A stretch of 19,685 nt of DNA from UMGS172 sp045647525 (GTDB lineage Bacteria; Bacillota; Clostridia; Oscillospirales; Acutalibacteraceae), in contig JAZRMK010000051.1 in the NCBI GenBank assembly GCA_045647525.1, forward strand, positions 1 to 19,685. The letters run 5' to 3'. Positions 8,947-16,826 of the stretch are shown here, one piece after another. The stretch's first letter is position 1; each line of letters starts with the position of its first letter. Under the pieces are notes generated by a model that worked only from the letters and a program-made list of their open reading frames with translations, ran no database searches and had not been told where the DNA came from. A program made the translations under genes and the position numbers.

Positions 8947-10392
8947 ATGAACGTAAAAATGGTGTTAAATACCATTGGTAAGATTTTGATAGCGTTAAGC
9001 TTTTTAATGCTATTGCCAACTGTGGTTTCTTGTATCTACAAAGAATCATGTGTGTATTCATTTATAATTTCAATCGGCATTTCATTGGTGTTGGGCTACG
9101 CTCTTGTGACTTTGGTAAAACCTAAGACTACCGATATGTATGCAAAAGAAGGTTTCACAATTGTTGCGGCAGGCTGGATATTGATGTCGCTCATTGGCGC
9201 ACTCCCCTTCTTTTTAAGCGGTGAGATCCCCAATTATGTAGATGCTGTGTTTGAGACCGTCAGTGGTTTTACAACCACCGGAGCTTCGATTCTTAACAAT
9301 GTTGAAGCATTGAGCCATGGTCTGTTGTTCTGGCGCGGCTTCATCATTTGGATCGGCGGTATGGGTGTTCTCGTCTTTGTTATGGCGGTGTCGCCGTCGT
9401 CAAGCGACCGATCGCTGCATATTATGCGTGCCGAAATGCCCGGTCCCATCGTTGGCAAATTAGTACCGAAAGCCAAGGAAACCGCAAAGATCCTTTACAT
9501 TATTTACATTGCGCTGACATTGATTCAGATAATTATGCTGCTCTTTGGCGGTTTGAGTCTTTACGAAAGCTCTGTTTTGTCATTCAGCACTGCAGGTACT
9601 GGCGGATTTACTATAAAATCAAGCGGATTAGCCGGATATAGCTCATATATTCAATGGGTAACTACCGCATTTATGTTGATTTACGGTATCAATTTTAACC
9701 TTTATTTTCTCATTTTAATAAAGAGGTTTAAAGCAGCGATTTTCAGTAGAGAATTGTGGGTTTATCTTACAATAGTGCTGACATGCGCAACACTTATAAC
9801 TATCAATATTTATGATAGATTTAGCTCAATAGGAGAGGCAATAAAGCATTCCACCTTTCAGGTTTCGTCAATTGTAACAACTACCGGTTTTGCAACAGAT
9901 GACTTTAATGCATGGCCATCTTTCTCCAAGACCTTGCTATTCCTACTAACATTTATCGGAGGTTGTGCCGGCTCAACCGCGGGTGGATTTAAACTTACAC
10001 GAGTTATAATTCTCTTTAAAAGCATAAAAAAAGAATTTGGAAAACTGCTTCATCCGAGGTCGGTAAGTACCGTCAAGTTCGAAGGAAAGACCTTGGAAGA
10101 CGACACTATTTCAGGTGTCACCAACTATTTAGCTATTTATATTATCTGCATACTCATTCTTGTGTTAATATTAAGCTTTAACGGGCTCGATTTTGAAACC
10201 AACTTAACTGCATCCGTTACGTGTTTTAATAACGTAGGTCCCGGATTTTCGCTTGTCGGTCCTTACGGAAACTTCGACTGCTTCTCGCTGTTCTCAAAAT
10301 CGGTGTTGTCATTCGCAATGCTTCTTGGACGACTTGAAATCTTCCCTCTGTTACTCCTATTTCACCCTGCAACCTGGGTCAGAACTAAATAA
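8947..10392 (+). CDS. trkH: Trk potassium uptake channel subunit TrkH/KtrB
   Basis: This is a potassium-translocating membrane protein of the superfamily of K+ transporters with four pore-loop repeats. The selectivity-filter segments of the four repeats are visible in order: TTTGAS, STAGTGGF, TTTGFAT and NNVGPGF, each giving the single conserved filter glycine. The protein has 481 residues, the normal length for TrkH. GGAGA lies eight bases before ATG 8947. It forms an operon with trkA and ends at a strong terminator. Confidence 0.94.
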   Translation: MNVKMVLNTIGKILIALSFLMLLPTVVSCIYKESCVYSFIISIGISLVLGYALVTLVKPKTTDMYAKEGFTIVAAGWILMSLIGALPFFLSGEIPNYVDAVFETVSGFTTTGASILNNVEALSHGLLFWRGFIIWIGGMGVLVFVMAVSPSSSDRSLHIMRAEMPGPIVGKLVPKAKETAKILYIIYIALTLIQIIMLLFGGLSLYESSVLSFSTAGTGGFTIKSSGLAGYSSYIQWVTTAFMLIYGINFNLYFLILIKRFKAAIFSRELWVYLTIVLTCATLITINIYDRFSSIGEAIKHSTFQVSSIVTTTGFATDDFNAWPSFSKTLLFLLTFIGGCAGSTAGGFKLTRVIILFKSIKKEFGKLLHPRSVSTVKFEGKTLEDDTISGVTNYLAIYIICILILVLILSFNGLDFETNLTASVTCFNNVGPGFSLVGPYGNFDCFSLFSKSVLSFAMLLGRLEIFPLLLLFHPATWVRTK

Positions 10393-10397
10393 ACTAA

Positions 10398-10428
10398 AAA
10401 AGCCGTGAACAAAACGTTCACGGCTTTT
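10398..10428 (+). terminator. Rho-independent terminator after trkH
   Basis: The hairpin AAAAGCCGTGAAC / GTTCACGGCTTTT (13 bp, loop AAAAC) starts six bases after the trkH stop and ends in a T-run. It is symmetric, so it could also stop leftward transcripts from the island. Confidence 0.92.
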
Positions 10429-10545
10429 AATTTAATCGAAACTCGGGTTTATAGCGTAGAAATTCTTTTCATTCAGTCGGTCAGTAAGAAGTCGTAATCC
10501 TTCGCCAAAACAACAATGGTGAAATGCTTTTGCGATAAAAAACAA

Positions 10546-10953
10546 TTATATTTTCCACTTAATTTCAATGCTATCTTTTGATGCTGTTATGCGCTCTATC
10601 AGGCAGTCAACCACCGTGATTTTGTCGCTAACCGTAAGGTCATACCAATGTTCCAGATAACCGCTGATTTCTCCTACATCATTCTTATGGTTATTATCTA
10701 ACGATAATATCTGAGTGTTAATTTCTTTCTTCTCGGCGTCGAGCTCGGCTACGCGGTTGTTTATGTACTGCATTACTTTATCATTTGCCGCTGAGATTTT
10801 TTCGAGCAAAGAGGATATTTCCGTATCAATTGCTTCTATTTGTAGTTTTACTTCTCTTTTTTCGTCAACAGAAAATTGAGGGGTTAAATTAGTAATGCAC
10901 ACGATTTTATTGCCTATCTTCTCACCCTGAGTCTGTGTGACATAATTTATCAT
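10546..10953 (-). pseudogene. C-terminal remnant of a large serine recombinase
   Basis: The open frame encodes about 135 residues resembling only the C-terminal end of large serine site-specific recombinases. A Lys/Glu-rich coiled-coil region (DEKREVKLQIEAIDTEISSL through NNRVAELDAEKKEI) is followed by a WYDLTVSDKITVVDCLIERI segment and the closing SIEIKWKI strand. The catalytic resolvase domain and DNA-binding recombinase domain are absent, and no sequence for them lies upstream. AAGGAG (10963-10968) sits suitably ahead of the ATG at 10953 (an earlier in-frame ATG is at 10962), so the fragment might still be translated. It marks the left edge of the accessory region, just beyond the trkH terminator. 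The next 117 bp to the terminator and the 249 bp upstream hold no convincing gene. Confidence 0.7.
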
Positions 10954-11079
10954 GCAGTCCATCTCCTTGCTTTAGTTATAATTTTTCTTTTAATAAAATA
11001 TGATCTGGAACTTGCCTTTTATACAAAAATGTGATTACTTTAAATAAAAGCTCAGATTGTAGTTCTCGGCACCAAACCT

Positions 11080-11109
11080 TTGACAATTACGAATATTTGC
11101 TCATATAAT
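11080..11109 (+). promoter_or_regulatory. Orphan rightward sigma-A-like promoter
   Basis: TTGACA (11080-11085) and TATAAT (11104-11109) are separated by 18 bases on the plus strand, both perfect hexamers. No plus-strand gene follows. A terminator-like hairpin lies about 20 bases past the -10. Confidence 0.6.
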
Positions 11110-11131
11110 ACACTTTCTAGAGTGAATATAT

Positions 11132-11170
11132 AAAAACACAGTCCTTTTTTGATAAAAGAACTGTGTTTTT
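11132..11170. terminator. Terminator hairpin downstream of the Cys-rich protein gene
   Basis: The outer stem AAAAACACAGT / ACTGTGTTTTT (11 bp) encloses an inner CTTTT/AAAAG pairing. It lies about 40 bp beyond the stop of the leftward gene at 11212 and is symmetric enough to act in both directions, so it may end both the pilin operon and the orphan rightward promoter's transcript. Confidence 0.75.
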
Positions 11171-11211
11171 AATATTATGCTATTGTTTTTTCGTATGATA
11201 TGTATTTACTA

Positions 11212-11505
11212 TCATTTATTTTTCTGCTCTACAATAAGCTTTGTTTGCGCGTTAATTAAATTGTATTCTCGTTCTAAAGCTTTTTGCTGTTTCTTTGCAC
11301 ATTGAGCACAAAGTTGACCACAACCGACCTCATAATTCTCACGCCAATCAACCGGCATTGAAATAGGAATGCAGGTTGATTGCCCGCATATCACACAACG
11401 CTCAAATTCCTCTGTAACGGGAACTTTCTCCGTGCTTTCTATCTCTTTTTTAGTCTGTTGATTTGTGGCAAAACTTCTGAAAAAACTTAAAACTTTATCA
11501 ATCAT
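11212..11505 (-). CDS. Small Cys-rich (putative zinc-binding) protein
   Basis: I do not recognise this 97-residue protein. It has a short amphipathic, aromatic-containing N-terminus (MIDKVLSFFRSFA), a polar stretch, and then a CVICGQSTC motif and a CGQLCAQC motif about 23 residues later. This is a paired-cysteine arrangement that could bind one zinc as a treble-clef or ribbon. It ends in a charged helix. There is no signal peptide, so it is probably cytoplasmic. It starts 28 bp after the pilin gene, has only a weak ribosome binding site, and is followed by a terminator, so it is likely the last gene of the leftward operon. A role in regulating or assembling the surface proteins is only inference from position. 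Confidence 0.65.
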   Translation of the reverse strand: MIDKVLSFFRSFATNQQTKKEIESTEKVPVTEEFERCVICGQSTCIPISMPVDWRENYEVGCGQLCAQCAKKQQKALEREYNLINAQTKLIVEQKNK

Positions 11506-11533
11506 TTTATTTCTCGTTTTAATCCCTTGCTCT

Positions 11534-12991
11534 TCAATGGGTTAGTGCTTTGAAACGTGTATATTTCTTGTCGAGAATAAGGAGAAGTATACAGGCTGTA
11601 CCGCTGATAATCATCATAATGAACCAGAAAGTAATATTGTTATTATCTCCGGTAGGCGGTGTGGCAGTGTGCTCAGCATAATAGGTGTTTTCAAACATTG
11701 CAATGACATCATTAACAGTTTTGCCATCCATTGTGATTGTTGAAACTAGCTTATTGTCATCATTCAAAATGATGGCGATAGAAATATCATACACTTTTGT
11801 GTCATAGGTAACACCGGTTATACCACCATTGATTTCCGATAATTTGTATGTAAACACCTTTCCTGCGTCAGCAGCAGTAAACGGAAGACAGAACACCGCA
11901 TTGCCGTTTTCATCCGATTTAAGAGCTAGTTTTTCACCGCTTACGGTATCTTCCAAAATAAACTCAAATCCAGCTGGGCTGATGGCCAAAACACCGGTAT
12001 TCTTAACCGTCTTATTCAAACCAATATTGACCTCTATATCATCTGGATCAGGAGCAACGGGTACAAAGGTGTTGTTAAATGTGACATCAACCTTATATTT
12101 TCCGTCCACCTCAATTACTTTTACATTTTGTGCAGCGGTTACGGTAGATACTTCTAACTTGCCATCCATATCCACATCCGTAACTTTAATGGCAAATGTG
12201 TTTACACTCTTGTCGTAATCCACATTTTCAAGATCGCCTACAACCTCAGTTATACGAAAACTGTATGTACCCACATTATCGAACGTGAGTGCCTGCACCA
12301 AGTTGCTAAAATCAAATCGATTAAAGTCGGCGTTCTCGGCATTATACGTAACAGTTTTTGTTCCGATAGAAACCCACGTGTCTTTGTTGGTTTTTTGCTC
12401 TAAATTGAAAGAGAAAGTATCTCCGCTTTGCCACTCACGTCCTTCAAGAATCTTTTTACCGCTAACAGCTACATTCACAGGCTGTACACTTGCGGGAGTA
12501 TAGATGTTCACATACTCGAATTTTAAACTACCGTCTTCGGCCACGATTCCTTCCATTGTTGCAGCCCCGTCTTTTACAGTAAAGCCACTGCCATCTTTTT
12601 GTATTTCCGTAACAGTTACTTTTGTTCCTACGTCAATATCTTCAACAGCGAAGGACTTGCCGGGCTTCACAGAAATTTGAATAGAGCCATTTTCATCAGC
12701 TACAAGATTTCCAGTTGTAGTTTTTATGGTTGTGTTGGCATAAAGTGAACCAAAATCCACCTTAAAATCAAAGGCGATATTATCGGGTATTACATATTCG
12801 TGCCCAAAGGGGTGTTCCACACTCTTGCTTATCAAAAGATCGCTTATAACGCTATCAAACGGAACAAAAGTGTTTGTTAAACTATCTGTTTTTGTCACAA
12901 TAAAACCAAAGGTGGTATTTACAGTAGCTGTCATAAGCATTATAAATGAAACAAGCAATGCTAATCGTCTTAATATCTTGTTTTTTAACAA
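11534..12991 (-). CDS. Sortase-anchored pilin-like surface protein with Spy0128-type domains and PPTG sorting signal
   Basis: This is a cell-surface fibre subunit or adhesin. The start is placed at TTG 12991 because AAGGAGG lies seven bases upstream; it gives 485 residues beginning LLKNKILRR. The signal-like span (LALLVSFIMLMTA) is followed by a GFIVTKTDSLTNTF box. Next come a beta domain (about residues 60-160) and two Spy0128-type modules, beginning near VAVSGKKILEGREW and VNIGLNKTVKNTG. Candidate isopeptide residues are the early Lys, the Glu of ITEV or LSEI, and the late Asn of FNNTF and FENTYY. The C-terminus has PPTGD, a hydrophobic span (FWFIMMIISGTACILLLIL) and a KKYTRFK tail, a standard sorting signal. 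It is preceded by two structured RNA elements and an SD-sequestering hairpin. No class C sortase is adjacent. Confidence 0.88.
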   Translation of the reverse strand: MLKNKILRRLALLVSFIMLMTATVNTTFGFIVTKTDSLTNTFVPFDSVISDLLISKSVEHPFGHEYVIPDNIAFDFKVDFGSLYANTTIKTTTGNLVADENGSIQISVKPGKSFAVEDIDVGTKVTVTEIQKDGSGFTVKDGAATMEGIVAEDGSLKFEYVNIYTPASVQPVNVAVSGKKILEGREWQSGDTFSFNLEQKTNKDTWVSIGTKTVTYNAENADFNRFDFSNLVQALTFDNVGTYSFRITEVVGDLENVDYDKSVNTFAIKVTDVDMDGKLEVSTVTAAQNVKVIEVDGKYKVDVTFNNTFVPVAPDPDDIEVNIGLNKTVKNTGVLAISPAGFEFILEDTVSGEKLALKSDENGNAVFCLPFTAADAGKVFTYKLSEINGGITGVTYDTKVYDISIAIILNDDNKLVSTITMDGKTVNDVIAMFENTYYAEHTATPPTGDNNNITFWFIMMIISGTACILLLILDKKYTRFKALTH

Positions 12992-12998
12992 TGTATTG

Positions 12999-13016
12999 CC
13001 TCCTTGCGAAAGGAAA
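12999..13016 (-). promoter_or_regulatory. Hairpin occluding the pilin ribosome binding site
   Basis: In the minus-strand RNA, UUUCCUU pairs with AAGGAGG (7 bp including two G-U pairs) across a UCGC loop, covering the whole Shine-Dalgarno sequence of the pilin gene. Only the pairing potential is seen; regulation is inferred. Confidence 0.5.
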
Positions 13017-13023
13017 ATCATCA

Positions 13024-13091
13024 GCAATCAAAGGGCACAAATTTTCTATTTGTGCCCTTTGATTGCCGCCCATCTACGAAAGATGGGACGG
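13024..13091 (-). ncRNA. Structured RNA element, copy A (two stacked hairpins)
   Basis: On the minus strand the first hairpin is CCG, a bulged U, CCCAUCU, loop, AGAUGGG, CGG. It runs directly into a perfect 19-bp hairpin, GCAATCAAAGGGCACAAAT with loop AGAAA and its complement. It lies in the leader of the pilin gene, ending about 8 nt before the SD-occluding hairpin. Copy B, about 150 bp upstream, has the same layout. I cannot match it to a named riboswitch class. Confidence 0.7.
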
Positions 13092-13243
13092 TGCGAGGTA
13101 AAAAACGAAGACAAGACACATTTTATTACCACGCTCACCACAGAGGGAGCCTCTGTTGTAAGTAAATTAACACTTCACAAACGGGATTAACTCGCTTTAA
13201 CGGAAAAACACTTTCACTTAGTCTATCTTTATTTGACATATCA

Positions 13244-13318
13244 GCAATCAAAAGGTACAAGAGCTACATCTTATACCCTTTGATTGCCGCCTATCCCCTT
13301 TCAGAGAGATAGGACAGC
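13244..13318 (-). ncRNA. Structured RNA element, copy B
   Basis: It has the same architecture as copy A: GCUG, bulged U, CCUAUC, an extended loop, GAUAGG, CGGC, then a 19-bp hairpin with arms GCAATCAAAGGGTATAAGA and TCTTGTACCTTTTGATTGC. The arms pair fully in the minus-strand RNA with two G-U wobbles. In the plus-strand RNA the same positions would be A-C mismatches. Relative to copy A, three pairs are changed on both sides. It begins about 20 bp after the stop of the 644-residue gene. The 150 bp between the copies holds one small hairpin (ACAGAGG/CCTCTGT, 13140-13156) and no gene. Confidence 0.7.
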
Positions 13319-13338
13319 GTTTTATAAAAAAGACAGGA

Positions 13339-15273
13339 TTATTTGTTGTTATAAATAACCTTTACACCGTCGTGAGTATTAGTACCGTAAGTATTGTAAC
13401 GATCTCCGCTGGGACCGCCAAAGAGCTGGTCAAGCTCTATCAGCTCGTTATGCTTCTCGCCATCATTATGAACATGGCTGTCGTCTACTACCAAGTTGCC
13501 GTTAGCATCGTAATACTCACCAACTCTTGCATTACCATAAGCACCTGTACTCTTACCGGCCTCGACTCTACAGAAGGGATAGTTGGAAGAACCGAACTCA
13601 CAGTAGTGGTAATTAGCCCATTCACCGTAAGTTACAGTAACGTTCTTACAGGTAACATTTGATGCATCGGCATACGTTCTGCCGTCGATCTCTGTTGTTC
13701 TGCCGGTGTTGCCTATAAGCATACCGCAGTTACGATAAGAATACCATTCGTAAGCAGAAGTTACATCATTATAAGCATCAAGTACACAAGCAACGTCACA
13801 ATCCTCAAAATAGTAGGTTCCGCTCTTTCCTGCTCCACCGATAATACCGCCAAGAGCATTGTTAAAGTCGCCCCACTGTGAGGAAATAAAGTTAGAAGCG
13901 TCAAGATCGCAATTTATATACTTATGTTTTCCGCTAGCCCAACCAACTATACCGCCGCTATAGTACGAATGGTTGCCGGAATAAGAATTGGTTACTGCAA
14001 TATCCTCAAATACACACTCACCATAAGCCGCACCTGCTACGAATCCAATAAGGTTGCACTCAGAAGGAAGATTCGATGAATCAAGATTCAAACCTGTTAT
14101 GGTTGCATCTTCTACAAGTCCGAAGAGACCCAATCCACAGTCGTCACCATCCCAAAGGCCGTTACCCAATGCCCAACCGCTCTGGTACATATTGGAGATG
14201 GTTTTGCCCTGTCCGTCAAAGGTGCCTTTGAATGGTTTGTCAAATGCGTAAGAGCCGATAGGATCAAAGCTAACGGGTTCTCCGTTGCCATCTACATACA
14301 GATCAATATGCTTGCCCAGTTTTATAATTTTGCCCTCAAAAGTATTGCCTTCGTCAACCAATTTTGACAGACCTGCAAGCTGCTCTGCTGTGGTAATTGT
14401 GAATGTTGTATCGATATCGTTATACCAAGTGGTATCTACAGTACCGTCCCAAGTGTCAACTAATTTTGCCTCTTGTTCTGCCTCATAATTGTCAACGGCA
14501 GTGCCAAGCCACTCTGCACAAAGAGAAACACCTGTTTCTGCACTTTTATCGTTGGGCGCACCGAAGGCGGCATCAAGTGCATACTTAGCGTTTGCATTTT
14601 CAAAACCTGCGGTCTGAACAGCCTGAGAAATTACAATAATATCATATTTGCCGTTACCGTTACCATCAAGCTTTTCAACATCTTCATTTGTAGCATCTTT
14701 GCTAAGATAAACCTGAAGAAGTGATGGAACTGTAGTCTCACCGGGTTTTAAGGGTGCAGAGTGAACGAATTCCATAACATTGTAAGTACATCCGTCGATT
14801 ACCTCAACGAAATCACTTGCGATATTCCAAGCACCGGGAAATTTGAATTCACTTCCATTCTCTAAGTTAACGGAAATGCCAACCATAGTGAATTCATCAT
14901 AAGTAAAGCCGCCCATTTCGAGTGCAATAAATGTACGGACATAGGCATCATTTTTGCCGATGTTTTTCACCGAAACATACTTATCAACTACGTTATTCAT
15001 TGTAAACTGACGATATGCTCCGTTATTCTTGTCGGTGTTTTTCCAACCTAGCTCACCAACATAAGGGTATAGAGGCTTATCCTGCTCGAAATCTACAAGA
15101 TTTCCATTTTCATCATACTGCTGTTCGATTTGCTCGATCTTAACATTACCCATTGTCATAACGTTAACGTCGCTATCTTTTGAAGTCAAATATGCAAGGG
15201 TACCACCGATAGCGAGTGCAGCTACTAAAACATAAGCGGTACCCATTAAAAGTACCTTTTTAAGTTTATACAT
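13339..15273 (-). CDS. SipW-dependent secreted protein: TasA-like module plus GLUG-like beta-helix domain
   Basis: This 644-residue secreted protein is probably a large fibre-associated adhesin. Residues 1-30 form a SipW-type signal peptide ending in AIGGTLAYLT, followed by the SKDSDVNVMTMGNV strand conserved in all four family members of this cluster. A TasA-like beta module runs to about 240. It contains a DGNGNGKYD loop (203-211), which resembles a calcium-binding loop, and closes with IIVISQAVQTAGFENA. From about 275, TTWYNDIDTTFTITTAEQLA and later GTFDGQGKTISNMY, GLFGLVEDATITGLNL and GGIVGWASGKHKYINC are typical of GLUG/peptidase-like beta-helix repeats found in adhesins. There is no C-terminal sorting signal. 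AGGAGG lies 12 bases before ATG 15273. It is the fifth gene of the leftward cluster counting from sipW. Confidence 0.85.
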   Translation of the reverse strand: MYKLKKVLLMGTAYVLVAALAIGGTLAYLTSKDSDVNVMTMGNVKIEQIEQQYDENGNLVDFEQDKPLYPYVGELGWKNTDKNNGAYRQFTMNNVVDKYVSVKNIGKNDAYVRTFIALEMGGFTYDEFTMVGISVNLENGSEFKFPGAWNIASDFVEVIDGCTYNVMEFVHSAPLKPGETTVPSLLQVYLSKDATNEDVEKLDGNGNGKYDIIVISQAVQTAGFENANAKYALDAAFGAPNDKSAETGVSLCAEWLGTAVDNYEAEQEAKLVDTWDGTVDTTWYNDIDTTFTITTAEQLAGLSKLVDEGNTFEGKIIKLGKHIDLYVDGNGEPVSFDPIGSYAFDKPFKGTFDGQGKTISNMYQSGWALGNGLWDGDDCGLGLFGLVEDATITGLNLDSSNLPSECNLIGFVAGAAYGECVFEDIAVTNSYSGNHSYYSGGIVGWASGKHKYINCDLDASNFISSQWGDFNNALGGIIGGAGKSGTYYFEDCDVACVLDAYNDVTSAYEWYSYRNCGMLIGNTGRTTEIDGRTYADASNVTCKNVTVTYGEWANYHYCEFGSSNYPFCRVEAGKSTGAYGNARVGEYYDANGNLVVDDSHVHNDGEKHNELIELDQLFGGPSGDRYNTYGTNTHDGVKVIYNNK

Positions 15274-15343
15274 TATATGTATGTCCTCCTTTCAAAATTT
15301 ACTCTTATCCAACACTTAAGTGAGTGAACACATCAGAGTTTAA

Positions 15344-16771
15344 TTATTTCTTAATGATTTTACCAGTTCCCGATACATTGAATAGTGCATCTATTTCGCC
15401 GTTTACATTTGTACAATTCTCTACAGTAATTGTGCAATCAACAGCGTGGATACCGTCTTGATATACATCAGTTGTATTAACATTGTCAACATCAAAGGTA
15501 CAGTTTTTGATTGTTGTATCGCTGTAAGTACGAATCACTCCATAGGTACCATTTCCAAAGATGCGACAACCGTCAAACGTAAGACTATTCTGACCGCCGG
15601 CAATAGCTACCCAACCAATAATATCGCAGTTCTTATAAGTAATGTCTGCACCGCTTGTTCCATCATAATGAATTGCATAAACGCTGTTTGCATCAAATGT
15701 ACAATTTTCAAATACAACATTACCATTTGCGTATGCCCAACGTTGAGCATTGCCGCCCTTGAAAGTTACATTCTTAACCGTAATATTTTTCATTGTGCTG
15801 GTAAGTGTGCCTTTAATAACAGAGTTCTCGCTGCCAATCAAAGTAACACCCTCTGCAATGCTGAAGCTTCCGTCCATATCATATGTACCAGAAGTTAAAA
15901 CAACAGTTGCACCTTTTGTTTTAAGAGCATTTTTCAATTCATTTGTAGTGGTTACAATAGTCGGTAGGTCTGCACCGTCAATCCAAGGATGGCTTGTTGT
16001 AGTAATATCACCAAAGGCGGTATCAAGTGCGGTCTGTGCATCAGCAAAGCCTTCGGTCTGAACAGCCTGAGAGAATACAAGAATGTCGTAGGCACCATTG
16101 TTGTTACCGTCAAGAGCTTCGCAATCCTCATTGGTAGCTTCATTATTCAGATAAACTTGACCCAAACTGTTGTAGGTGTACTCACCTGCTGGAAGAACAC
16201 CACCGATATGACGGCTGCTCGAACCATTATAGATTGCCTCTAAGAGATAGTAGTTGTTACCATCAACTTCAATGATACCAATGTTGTTCCAATTCCAGAA
16301 ATCACCGGTGCTGATTCCAATGATGTCCTTGGTATTGGAACCATACTCGAGAGCGATCAGAGTACGAACGTAAGCGTCGGTCTTGCCCGTATTTTCAACA
16401 AGGACGAACTTATCCTGAACATTGTTCAAGCCTGCGAAAACAGCCTGAGTACCGGATGCTCCTTCGATCTGGTCAAAAGGAACAATGCCACCCCAACCGG
16501 TAATTGTTCCGGTTGCAGGATACAAGGGTTTAGCCTGGGTAAATTCCTGCAATTTATAACCTTCACCGTATTTTGCAGAAGTTATCATTTGATAAGAACC
16601 ATCCGCATTTTGAATACGCTCATACTCGTGCTGTGCGATAGATACATTACCGAGCGTCATAACGTTAACATCTTCATCGGTAGAGGTCAAGTAAGCTAAG
16701 GTTCCGCCAATAGCAACTGCTGCCACGAGAACAAAGCTTAAACCTGTAAGTAAAACATTTTTTAGTTTCAT
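15344..16771 (-). CDS. SipW-dependent secreted protein: TasA-like module plus right-handed beta-helix domain
   Basis: This 475-residue protein is a paralogue of the next gene downstream. Residues 1-30 are nearly the same SipW-type signal peptide (AIGGTLAYLTSTDEDVNVMT), and the TasA-like module extends to about 255, again with a Ca-loop-like DGNNNGAYD (221-229) and the closing ILVFSQAVQTEGFADAQTAL strand. Residues 275-470 form a pectate-lyase-like right-handed beta-helix built from rungs such as NITVKNVTFKGG, NVVFENCTFDAN, DITYKNCDIIGW and TTIKNCTFDVDN. No catalytic residues of a polysaccharide lyase could be assigned, so a structural or binding role is likely. It ends KIIKK without an anchor. 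AAGGAAA precedes ATG 16771. Confidence 0.85.
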   Translation of the reverse strand: MKLKNVLLTGLSFVLVAAVAIGGTLAYLTSTDEDVNVMTLGNVSIAQHEYERIQNADGSYQMITSAKYGEGYKLQEFTQAKPLYPATGTITGWGGIVPFDQIEGASGTQAVFAGLNNVQDKFVLVENTGKTDAYVRTLIALEYGSNTKDIIGISTGDFWNWNNIGIIEVDGNNYYLLEAIYNGSSSRHIGGVLPAGEYTYNSLGQVYLNNEATNEDCEALDGNNNGAYDILVFSQAVQTEGFADAQTALDTAFGDITTTSHPWIDGADLPTIVTTTNELKNALKTKGATVVLTSGTYDMDGSFSIAEGVTLIGSENSVIKGTLTSTMKNITVKNVTFKGGNAQRWAYANGNVVFENCTFDANSVYAIHYDGTSGADITYKNCDIIGWVAIAGGQNSLTFDGCRIFGNGTYGVIRTYSDTTIKNCTFDVDNVNTTDVYQDGIHAVDCTITVENCTNVNGEIDALFNVSGTGKIIKK

Positions 16772-16826
16772 AGTGTTTTCCTTTCAATTGAATAATTTTT
16801 ATTATGCAACGGATTATCCGTTCACA

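Noticed and set aside
10429..10545. In-frame 37-codon stretch beyond the recombinase stop
   Set aside because: No recognisable similarity and no start signal; may be chance or further decay of the same element.
13021..13320. Known c-di-GMP or c-di-AMP riboswitch ahead of the pilin gene
   Set aside because: The conserved core sequences of those classes are not present; only a two-hairpin layout is seen.
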